A DNA stretch of 12,188 nucleotides from Gammaproteobacteria bacterium (GTDB lineage: Bacteria > Pseudomonadota > Gammaproteobacteria > Arenicellales > Poriferihabitantaceae). The translations under genes and the position numbers were made by a program. Where the stretch lies: the NCBI GenBank assembly GCA_009839585.1, contig VXPI01000288.1, forward strand, positions 1 to 12,188, read 5' to 3'. The stretch's first letter is position 1. Each line of letters starts with the position of its first letter. Of this stretch, positions 6,439 through 12,188 are shown piece by piece. Under the pieces are notes generated by a model, which was not told the origin of the DNA, did not search any database, and saw only the letters and a list, made by a program, of their open reading frames with translations.

Positions 6439-7407
6439 GTGAGCGAAAATACTGCATTCCTGTTTCCGGGTCAAGGTTCTCAGTATCCCGGCATGGGTCG
6501 GGATTTGTTTGAGACATATCCGCAGGTCAGGGAAACCTATAGTGAGGCGAGCGAAGCTTTGGGATACGATCTCCCGCACCTCTGTTTCGAGGATCAGGAC
6601 GGCAGTATTCACCTTACCCGTTTTACCCAGCCAGCCTTGCTTACCCATTCGATCGCCTGTTATCGTCTTTTTTCCGGTTTGAGTGGGGGGCGTATACAGC
6701 CGGTTGCGGCAGCGGGCCACAGCCTTGGTGAATATTCTGCCCTAATCTGTGCAGGAGTCCTCGACTTTGCCGAGGCCCTGAAACTGGTCAAGTCACGTGG
6801 AGAGTTGATGGGAGAATATGGCGAAGGGGAGATGGAGGTACTCATGCTGGATCTTGAATCTGCACAGCTTCTTGCGGATCGCCATGTTTGCGGGATTGCA
6901 GCCTGTAATCTGCCGGAGCAGACCGTGGTCGGTGGTCGGGCAGAGGATCTCGATGCGCTGGTCAAGGATATGGCCGGGCGATTTCCAAAACGTAGAAGTG
7001 CCAGATTAAAGACAGAAGGGGCATTTCATACTTTCTATATGGTTGAAGCGGGCAAACGGTTTCGTGAGGAGCTGGCGCAAACGGCATTCATGACAAGCGA
7101 AATAAAGGTGTTATCGAATTATTCGGGCAGGGTGCACGATAATGAGGCAGAGTCGATTCGCGCCAGGCTGTTTTTTCAGTTGTTTAATCCGGTGCTCTGG
7201 CATAGCAATCTACTGACCCTGCAGGAATTGGAAGTGACCCGAATTATCGAGTTTGGGGGCGGAATCGGTAAAGGGGCAACTCCTGCCGAGAAACGCCCGA
7301 ATCTTGAGGCCATGATCAAAAAAGCCTATCGAGATCAGGATTTGATCTATGCTCCAGTCATTAATCAGGAGACACTTGAAGAAGCGGTAGAGCGCTTTCA
7401 GGACTGA
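6439..7407 (+). CDS. FabD-like malonyl-CoA:ACP transacylase (stand-alone)
   Basis: The family transfers malonyl groups from coenzyme A to acyl carrier protein for fatty acid or polyketide synthesis. The 322-residue frame has FLFPGQGSQYPGMG (7-20), the nucleophile Ser95 in GHSLGEYSA, Arg120 in SRGELM, and the catalytic His197 in GAFHTFYM, so it should be active. The GTG start at 6439 is preferred because GGGAG lies about 8 bases before it and it places the FPGQGSQ motif at the usual distance; an in-frame TTG at 6406 is less likely. The C-terminal end is unusual: where FabD normally has an EvGPGxVLtGL-type stretch, this has EFGGGIGKGATPAEKRPN (271-288). No fab genes or ACP adjoin it. It may be a paralog for another pathway rather than the main FabD. 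The last 10 bases overlap the convergent deacetylase gene. Confidence 0.85.
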   Translation: MSENTAFLFPGQGSQYPGMGRDLFETYPQVRETYSEASEALGYDLPHLCFEDQDGSIHLTRFTQPALLTHSIACYRLFSGLSGGRIQPVAAAGHSLGEYSALICAGVLDFAEALKLVKSRGELMGEYGEGEMEVLMLDLESAQLLADRHVCGIAACNLPEQTVVGGRAEDLDALVKDMAGRFPKRRSARLKTEGAFHTFYMVEAGKRFREELAQTAFMTSEIKVLSNYSGRVHDNEAESIRARLFFQLFNPVLWHSNLLTLQELEVTRIIEFGGGIGKGATPAEKRPNLEAMIKKAYRDQDLIYAPVINQETLEEAVERFQD

Positions 7408-8339
7408 CTCAAGACCCGGACGTGTTCGGTTACTGACTCGGCAAGGGCCTTGAAGTCGTAACCTCCTTCCAGCACGGAAATCAGTCTTCCTTCACAGTAC
7501 TTCTCAGCCAGCGACATCATCTCTTCGGTCATCCAGCCATAGCTTTCGGTATCGAGTCTGATACTGGCGAGTGGATCGGCGCGGTGAGCGTCAAATCCGG
7601 CGGAGATCAGGATTGCATCAGGATTGAAGTTGCGGGCGGCCGGCAGGATTTTCTCCTTGAAGGCTTCCCGGTAGGCAGCGTCGCCTAAACCGCCGCTCAT
7701 GGGGCAATTCAGGGTTGCCCCTTCTCCCTTGCCGGTGCCGGTCTCGTATAGAGCACCGGTCCCTGGGTAATGCGGATACTGGTGCAGACTGACGTAAAAC
7801 ACATCCGGATCCTCTTCAAAGGTATGCTGGGTACCGTTTCCATGATGAACGTCCCAGTCAAGAATCAATATTCGCTTGAGATGATATTGCTGCTGAAGAT
7901 AGCGGGCTGCAATGGCAATGCTATTGAACAGGCAAAAGCCCATGGCTGTTGAATTTTCGGCATGGTGTCCCGGAGGGCGTACCATAGCGAATCCGTTGTC
8001 AACTTCACCGGCCATGACTCGATCAGCCAATTCCAGAAGAGAACCTGTCGCCTTGATTGAGACGTTATACGATTCAGGGCAGACCTGAACATCCGGAGTA
8101 TCGATCATGCGCATGCCGGCTTCACAGGATGACTTGACTCGTTCAATGTAGTCCGGCTGATGAATGGTTTCTACCCATTTGATTTCAGCATCGCGGGCTT
8201 GAAACAGGTTGAGTTTGCTGAAGAAGTCCTGCGAGATCAGATGAGTATGTGCCGAGGCGAGTCGCTGGCTTGTTTCGGGATGACCCATGCCGGTATCGTG
8301 ATCCAGAAAAATGGGGTCATAGATGTAGGCAGTTTTCAT
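7398..8339 (-). CDS. Class II histone deacetylase-like amidohydrolase
   Basis: This is a zinc-dependent deacetylase of the bacterial HDAC-like/AcuC/acetylpolyamine amidohydrolase superfamily, with 313 residues. The catalytic residues are intact: the His125-His126 pair in RPPGHHAE, zinc ligands Asp163 and His165 in DWDVHHGNGT, Asp250 in SAGFDAHRADPL, and Tyr294 in the LEGGYD loop. The start MKTAYIYDPIFLDHDTGMGHPE, of which I quote the first 20 in part, is typical of the class II group. The physiological substrate (acetyl-lysine, acetylpolyamine or another acetylated amine) cannot be told from sequence. It is tail to tail with the malonyl transferase gene and upstream of nothing obviously co-transcribed, though the methyltransferase gene 42 bases before its start is on the same strand and may share a transcript. 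Confidence 0.93.
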   Translation of the reverse strand: MKTAYIYDPIFLDHDTGMGHPETSQRLASAHTHLISQDFFSKLNLFQARDAEIKWVETIHQPDYIERVKSSCEAGMRMIDTPDVQVCPESYNVSIKATGSLLELADRVMAGEVDNGFAMVRPPGHHAENSTAMGFCLFNSIAIAARYLQQQYHLKRILILDWDVHHGNGTQHTFEEDPDVFYVSLHQYPHYPGTGALYETGTGKGEGATLNCPMSGGLGDAAYREAFKEKILPAARNFNPDAILISAGFDAHRADPLASIRLDTESYGWMTEEMMSLAEKYCEGRLISVLEGGYDFKALAESVTEHVRVLSQS

Positions 8340-8381
8340 GGCTTTTGGTTTTTAATCATATTCGGATCCTGGCTTGTGGAG

Positions 8382-9437
8382 TCACGCGTCTCGACGGGAG
8401 CGTCTTGACTTGCGTTCTCGTGGCGGGCGTTTTGCACCGCCGGCGATGCTGAGATCCCCGAGCATCTGTGAGCGGGCTCCTGCGGTGATTGTACCCAGGC
8501 TGGCCTCGATTTTGTCGATATCGGGCAACCTGCCCGCCTGGTGTCTGTCAATAGCCGTGCGCATTGCACGGATATGGCTGGGTGTCGTACCGCAACAGCC
8601 ACCAATAATTCTGGCTCCGGCATCCATGGCAATACAGGCGTAGTCCGACATGATCTCCTCGGTCCCGCTATAGACAATTTCACCATCAATATATTCAGGG
8701 ACACCGCAGTTTGCCTTGGCGATGACGATCGTTGGGAAGGAAAGGTTTCTGGTTGCGTGATGCATGTTAATCAGACTGGCAACAAGATCTGCAGCGCCAA
8801 TTCCGCAATTGGCACCGATGGCCTGAGGCCTGTGTGGGGTTTCGGATGCGAACCTGATAATGTCGGCAGGGGTCAGTCCCATCATGGTTCGGCCATTGGT
8901 ATCCACACTGAAGGTGAGAACTGATGGCAGGCTGGATTCAGCGACCCCTTGCAGCGCTGCCGTGGCCTCTTCAAGCGAGGACATGGTTTCGATCCAGAGC
9001 AGGTCGACGCCTCCTTCTTCGAGTGCCAGGGACTGTTCAGCGAATACTTCTGCTGCGCTTTCGATGCTGAGTGAACCGAGTGGCTCCAGAATTTCGCCGG
9101 TGGGTCCGATTGAGCCGGCGACGATAACTCGCCTTGAGGCTTTATCAACCTCGGTTCTCGCAATGTTGGCGGCCTTTGTATTGAGTTCATGGACTCGGCC
9201 TGATGAATCATGAAGTCCAAGGCGAAACCGGTTACCGCCAAATGTATTGGTCAGAATAATATCCGAACCCGCCTCAATGAAGCTCCGGTAGTTGGCTGCA
9301 ATACGATCGGGAAACAGGTCATTCCACAATTCGGGAGAGTCCCCGGATTGCAGGCCCATTTTGAACAGGTTTGATCCGGTTGCCCCATCGGCGAGCAGGA
9401 CTCCGCGTTCTTTGAGAAGTTCATGCAGTATGGTCAA
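8382..9437 (-). CDS. Homocysteine S-methyltransferase, betaine-homocysteine type
   Basis: This TIM-barrel enzyme transfers a methyl group from a donor such as glycine betaine to homocysteine, giving methionine. The 351 residues include DGATGSNL (17-24), GSDIILTNTFGGNRFRL (57-73), AGSIGPTGEILEPLG (107-121), and the three zinc-binding cysteines Cys211 in GANCGIG and Cys281/Cys282 in GGCCGTTPSHIRAM. The length and the lack of cobalamin-binding domains rule out full MetH. It resembles stand-alone bacterial Bmt proteins, though the methyl donor is not proven by sequence. The extreme C-terminus is a strongly basic tail (about 336-350, KRPPRERKSRRSRRD), which is not part of the catalytic fold. It lies 42 bases upstream of the deacetylase gene on the same strand. 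Confidence 0.88.
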   Translation of the reverse strand: MTILHELLKERGVLLADGATGSNLFKMGLQSGDSPELWNDLFPDRIAANYRSFIEAGSDIILTNTFGGNRFRLGLHDSSGRVHELNTKAANIARTEVDKASRRVIVAGSIGPTGEILEPLGSLSIESAAEVFAEQSLALEEGGVDLLWIETMSSLEEATAALQGVAESSLPSVLTFSVDTNGRTMMGLTPADIIRFASETPHRPQAIGANCGIGAADLVASLINMHHATRNLSFPTIVIAKANCGVPEYIDGEIVYSGTEEIMSDYACIAMDAGARIIGGCCGTTPSHIRAMRTAIDRHQAGRLPDIDKIEASLGTITAGARSQMLGDLSIAGGAKRPPRERKSRRSRRDA

Positions 9438-9563
9438 GGTTGCCTGAATCTTGAAAAAGGTGATGTCTTTAATGAGTCGGTGAGATTGTATCCAAGTTTA
9501 CCAGGGCTTACAGGCAGAAATAGCAGAATCAAGAGAAGGGTTTTCAATCTCAATTGAACAGTA

Positions 9564-10154
9564 TCAAGATCGCTTCAACCTGATTTTACTCTCCGTTCCC
9601 TCTTTTAGGCGTAGCAGGTTTGCACGGTGTCGCCAAAAGACCAGGGCAGCGATCAGCATGCCGGACAGGGTGTAGGAAATATCATGCAGGTAAATTTCGA
9701 TCAGCACTGGTGCGGAAATTGCTGCGGACAGTGATGCGACCGATGAATATTTGAGCATCAATGCAGTTATCAACCAGATGACAATCAAGACCAGTGCGAC
9801 AGGCCACGCCAGAGCCAGATAAACGCCAGCGGCAGTAGCTACACCTTTACCGCCCTGGAATTGAAAGAAGATCGGGTACAGGTGTCCCAAAAAGGCAAAC
9901 AGGCCGACCAGGCTCAAGATCAGGGTGTCCCTAGTGATCAGACTGGCAAGAATAACGGGTAAACAACCCTTGACGATGTCGCCAATCAAGGCCAGGGCTG
10001 CAACCTGCTTGCCACCGATTCGAAGTACATTGGTAGCGCCGGGGTTCTTGGAGCCGGTTTGTCGGGGGTCTGGCAGTCCGGCCAGTTTGCAAATCAGGAC
10101 TGAGCAGGAAATCGAGCCAATCAGGTAGGCAATTATGGGGAGTGTATAATCCAA
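9564..10154 (-). CDS. plsY: Acyl-phosphate:glycerol-3-phosphate acyltransferase
   Basis: This inner-membrane enzyme makes lysophosphatidic acid from acyl-phosphate and glycerol 3-phosphate, the first acylation in phospholipid synthesis. The three family motifs are clear: SKNPGATNVLR with GGK, GHLYPIFFQFQGGKGVATAAG (longer than quoted in other entries only by one residue pair), and KYSSVASLSAA. About five hydrophobic membrane segments alternate with these loops, and HRANLLRL ends the conserved part. The frame is open back to a TTG at 10217, but family proteins begin just before the first membrane segment, so the TTG at 10154 (DYTLPIIAYLIGSIS follows) is chosen, giving 196 residues. Neither candidate has a good ribosome-binding site, so the start is uncertain. 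The gene diverges from folB, as in Escherichia coli. Confidence 0.9.
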   Translation of the reverse strand: MDYTLPIIAYLIGSISCSVLICKLAGLPDPRQTGSKNPGATNVLRIGGKQVAALALIGDIVKGCLPVILASLITRDTLILSLVGLFAFLGHLYPIFFQFQGGKGVATAAGVYLALAWPVALVLIVIWLITALMLKYSSVASLSAAISAPVLIEIYLHDISYTLSGMLIAALVFWRHRANLLRLKEGTESKIRLKRS

Positions 10155-10231
10155 CGGTTTGAAACAGAAGTGAATGGCCAGTTTATTGTAACAAGGCTGG
10201 CTGATTGGCGAGTGCAACTCTAGTTTTGGTT

Positions 10232-10588
10232 ATGGATATTATCTACCTACATGGTTTAAAAGTCGATTGTGTGATCGGTTGTTGGGAATGGGAGCAGCGT
10301 ATTGTTCAGAGTCTGGTGATTGATCTGGATATGGGGTTTGAGACCCTCAAGTCGGCAGAATCGGATTGTCTGGAGGATACCTTGAGTTACAAGGATGTGG
10401 CAAAACGGGTGGCGAATTTTGTGGCGGAGTCGAAATTTAACTTGCTTGAGAAACTGGCCGAGGAGATTGCGAGGATTATACTGGATGAGTTTCCAGCGAC
10501 ATGGTGTCGGGTCAAGCTCAACAAGTTTGGGGCTGTTTCGGGTGCGCGGGATGTCGGAATAATTATTGAGCGAGGCAGCAGAACATGA
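10232..10588 (+). CDS. folB: Dihydroneopterin aldolase
   Basis: FolB cleaves 7,8-dihydroneopterin to 6-hydroxymethyl-dihydropterin and glycolaldehyde in folate synthesis, acting as a cytosolic oligomer. The 118-residue protein starts MDIIYLHGLKVDCVIGCWEW at the first ATG; an in-frame TTG at 10205 would add a non-conserved leader and is rejected. Visible signatures are the WEQ-type segment with Glu21, LSYKDVA (Tyr53), LLEKLAEEIA and the catalytic Lys98 in LNKFGAVSGARDVGIIIERG. Most homologs have Pro after this lysine where this one has Phe99, a mild oddity. Its TGA overlaps the folK ATG, so it forms an operon with the next enzyme of the pathway. Confidence 0.94.
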   Translation: MDIIYLHGLKVDCVIGCWEWEQRIVQSLVIDLDMGFETLKSAESDCLEDTLSYKDVAKRVANFVAESKFNLLEKLAEEIARIILDEFPATWCRVKLNKFGAVSGARDVGIIIERGSRT

Positions 10589-11091
10589 TTCGTGTGGTGC
10601 TCGGGCTTGGCAGTAATATTAATCGAGAGGAGAATATCGCCCGTGCGGTGAGCGCCATTCGAGATGAATACGGGCAGCTTGAGATTTCGCCGGTATACGA
10701 GACGGAGTCGGTGGGGTTTCAGGGAGCGGCTTTCCTGAATCTGGTGGTTGGGCTGCACTCATCATTGCCGGTCGGACAAATTCGAACCCATATGCAGGAT
10801 ATCGAGAGATTTCTGGGTCGGGTCAAGGGGCCGAAAACGTTTGATGACCGGGTACTGGATATTGACTTGTTGCTGTATGGCGATCTTTGTGATCCTGAAC
10901 TCAATATACCGAGAGATGAGATTGCTAGATACGCGTTTGTTCTTAAGCCCTTGTCTGATTTGTACCCCAATGATGTTCATCCGCTTACCGGGGAGAGTTT
11001 TCTGGAAATGTGGCGATCTTTTGAAGACAGTTCGCAGAGGCTGATTGAGTACAGGGACCGTGAATTTCTGGAAGGACTGGGCGTTCAGTGA
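10585..11091 (+). CDS. folK: 2-amino-4-hydroxy-6-hydroxymethyldihydropteridine pyrophosphokinase
   Basis: FolK transfers pyrophosphate from ATP to 6-hydroxymethyl-dihydropterin, the product of FolB, preparing it for dihydropteroate synthase. The 168-residue protein shows LGLGSN (6-11), SPVYETESVGFQGAAFLN (35-52) and the magnesium-binding signature DRVLDIDLLLYGD with Asp92 and Asp94. IPRDEIARYAFVLKPLSDL with HP toward the C-terminus matches the family's conserved H.R-type segment in position, although the usual HPR triad is altered to IPRDE. The start overlaps the folB stop as ATGA, and CGAGG lies about 9 bases before it. Its TGA overlaps the GTG of the TPR gene, indicating a three-gene operon. 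Confidence 0.94.
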   Translation: MIRVVLGLGSNINREENIARAVSAIRDEYGQLEISPVYETESVGFQGAAFLNLVVGLHSSLPVGQIRTHMQDIERFLGRVKGPKTFDDRVLDIDLLLYGDLCDPELNIPRDEIARYAFVLKPLSDLYPNDVHPLTGESFLEMWRSFEDSSQRLIEYRDREFLEGLGVQ

Positions 11092-11939
11092 AATTCGGTC
11101 GTCGTGGTATCCGGCTCTGGCTTTCAGCGATGGCTTGTTCAACAAAAACCACGGCGAAACGCGACATTGGCAGGTGTAGCGGTTACTGGATCCTGTTCGT
11201 TTGCCTGGCATTCATTTCTACTGGCGATGCCAAAGCGACAACTCTGGAAGAGGCGGAAACCGCCTATGCTGAAGGCCGTTATCTGGAAGCCGCTCGAATG
11301 GCTGAAAAGGCCGGCGGTGCAAGCGGCTTTGCCCTTGCGGCAAATTCCCTTAACACACATGCACTGTATTATGCCGAAAAGGATGAGCAGAGTGGATTGT
11401 TCCGCCATGCAATGGATTTGGCGGAGAGAGCGATTGAAATTGATCCGAAAAGCTTGAGGGGACATTTTGAGCTGGTAAGAGCGATGGGCAAATATGCGCA
11501 GGGTATCGGGCGAGTCAAGGCGATGAATGAGAAATATGCCGAGCAGATTCGCGAGCACCTCGAATTTGCCTTGTCGCTAGACGACAATTTTGCGGATGCC
11601 CACCTTGCCCTTGGTAGCTGGCATGCTGGCCTCGTTGAAGTTATGGGGTCGTTTCTGGCGGGAATTCTTTTTGGTGCAAATAGGAAGGATGCGGTTTTTC
11701 ATATTGAGCGTGCTCTGGATCTGGATCGCGAGGGTATTGATATCCACTATGGATCTGCGAATGGATTTCTGGCTTTGGGTAAGCGGAAATACCGGAAAAA
11801 GGCAGAAGATCTCTTGTCGCGTGTAGCGGAACTCCCGGTACAGGAGTCTTATCAGGCAAGCATTCAGGAAAAGGCAGTTCAGCGGATAAAGGAGTTAAAC
11901 TCACCGAAAGATACGAACAGCCCATTGAATGATCGTTAG
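11088..11939 (+). CDS. TPR-repeat protein with N-terminal signal or membrane anchor
   Basis: The product is not recognised by name. It has 283 residues from a GTG that overlaps the folK stop (GTGA), with GAAGGA about 11 bases before it; an in-frame ATG at 11130 would shorten the leader by 14 residues. A basic N-region is followed by a hydrophobic stretch (GYWILFVCLAFIS, 32-44) and AKA at 48-50, so it is either cleaved after AKA or anchored in the inner membrane, facing the periplasm. Residues 52-76 (LEEAETAYAEGRYLEAARMA), 108-134, 155-182 and 201-231 have the spacing of tetratricopeptide helices, including AIEIDP and ALDLD ends. TPRs mediate protein contacts. A link to folate synthesis is not evident; it may simply be co-transcribed. 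A hydrophobic GSFLAGILFGA patch lies at 187-197. Confidence 0.8.
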   Translation: MKFGRRGIRLWLSAMACSTKTTAKRDIGRCSGYWILFVCLAFISTGDAKATTLEEAETAYAEGRYLEAARMAEKAGGASGFALAANSLNTHALYYAEKDEQSGLFRHAMDLAERAIEIDPKSLRGHFELVRAMGKYAQGIGRVKAMNEKYAEQIREHLEFALSLDDNFADAHLALGSWHAGLVEVMGSFLAGILFGANRKDAVFHIERALDLDREGIDIHYGSANGFLALGKRKYRKKAEDLLSRVAELPVQESYQASIQEKAVQRIKELNSPKDTNSPLNDR

Positions 11940-11992
11940 AGACTTCACGCCTGGATTCGAGCCATCGGATAGCTCCGGCTGGAATTGACGTT

Positions 11993-12029
11993 CAGGCATC
12001 CGCAACACATGATACAGGATGTGTGCCTG
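11993..12029. repeat. Bulged hairpin after the TPR gene
   Basis: CAGGCA (11993-11998) and CACAT (12006-12010) pair together with the single continuous arm ATGTGTGCCTG (12019-12029), leaving a 7-base bulge on the left and an 8-base loop. It lies 54 bases after the TPR stop. There is no T-run, so intrinsic termination is doubtful. The rest of 11940-12119 holds no recognisable gene. Confidence 0.3.
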
Positions 12030-12119
12030 CACCATGAAATACGAGTTCCATTCATGTCATTTCCATTCCTTCCTGCACTACGCATTGTCCGGCTTCGGAG
12101 TTTCTGCCGGTTCAGGCTA

Positions 12120-12147
12120 TTGACACGAACCTGCCTTCAAATACACT
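12120..12147 (+). promoter_or_regulatory. Sigma70-type promoter of the tRNA-Leu gene
   Basis: TTGACA (12120-12125) is a perfect -35 hexamer. After a 16-base spacer, TACACT (12142-12147) matches four of six -10 positions. Transcription would begin near 12154, about 20 bases before the tRNA 5' end, as expected for a short tRNA leader. Confidence 0.65.
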
Positions 12148-12174
12148 ACACTTTTATCATCAATGCCAAATCTT

Positions 12175-12188
12175 GCGGGCGTGGCGGA
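12175..12188 (+). tRNA. tRNA-Leu, first 14 bases only (cut by window edge)
   Basis: The window ends in GCGGGCGTGGCGGA. This equals the 5' end of many proteobacterial tRNA-Leu genes: acceptor strand GCGGGCG, then TG and the D-stem start GCGGA. A strong promoter stands just upstream. The anticodon is outside the window, so the isoacceptor is unknown, and the call depends on only 14 bases plus context. Confidence 0.7.

Noticed and set aside
6298..6720. Minus-strand 140-codon frame opposite the transacylase start
   Set aside because: It is antisense to the conserved FPGQGSQ region and has no recognisable domain.
12163..12188. ATG with an open frame to the window end (MPNLAGVA)
   Set aside because: The bases from 12175 match a tRNA-Leu 5' end and the promoter spacing fits a tRNA; no Shine-Dalgarno precedes the ATG.
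1..12188. CRISPR array, rRNA or complete tRNA
   Set aside because: No regularly spaced direct repeats and no rRNA or full tRNA sequence were seen on either strand.

Overview
The window looks like chromosomal DNA of a gammaproteobacterium with moderate GC content. The evidence is the gene content and arrangement: engB facing away from a diheme cytochrome c4 gene, and plsY facing away from folB-folK, are both familiar gammaproteobacterial layouts. I cannot name the genus. Most of the window (about 2.2-11.9 kb) is housekeeping; the first 2.1 kb is accessory.

Region 1 (1-2123, accessory). On the minus strand a ParB/Srx-type N-terminal domain protein is followed, with a 4-base ATGA overlap, by an acidic protein cut by the window edge. 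Upstream of this pair lie two separate mobile-element scars. The first is a 166-bp MITE-like element (1421-1586) with 18-bp terminal inverted repeats and a 5-bp TAACA duplication. The second is a gutted IS30-family insertion sequence (1639-2123) with inverted ends and an ATA duplication; it still encodes recognisable N- and C-terminal fragments of the transposase. Its right part is packed with nested inverted repeats, including a perfect 22-bp-arm palindrome.

Region 2 (2201-6233, core). proA (proline synthesis; no proB beside it), engB/ysxC (ribosome-assembly GTPase), a secreted diheme cytochrome c4, and folD (one-carbon folate enzyme).

Region 3 (6439-9437). A stand-alone FabD-like malonyl transferase reads toward a class II HDAC-like deacetylase; their last 10 bases overlap tail to tail. 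Next, on the minus strand, is a homocysteine S-methyltransferase of the betaine-homocysteine type. FolD and this enzyme both belong to one-carbon/methionine metabolism, but the genes are not contiguous, so no joint operon is claimed.

Region 4 (9564-12188). plsY (phospholipid synthesis) is divergent from a tightly coupled three-gene plus-strand operon: folB, folK and a TPR-repeat exported or membrane-anchored protein, with 4-base stop/start overlaps at both junctions. The window ends in the first 14 bases of what is very likely a tRNA-Leu gene, preceded by a good sigma70-type promoter.

I see no CRISPR array, rRNA, complete tRNA or intact mobile element. The candidate for something poorly described is the ParB-domain/acidic-protein pair at the left edge, but most of its operon is outside the window.
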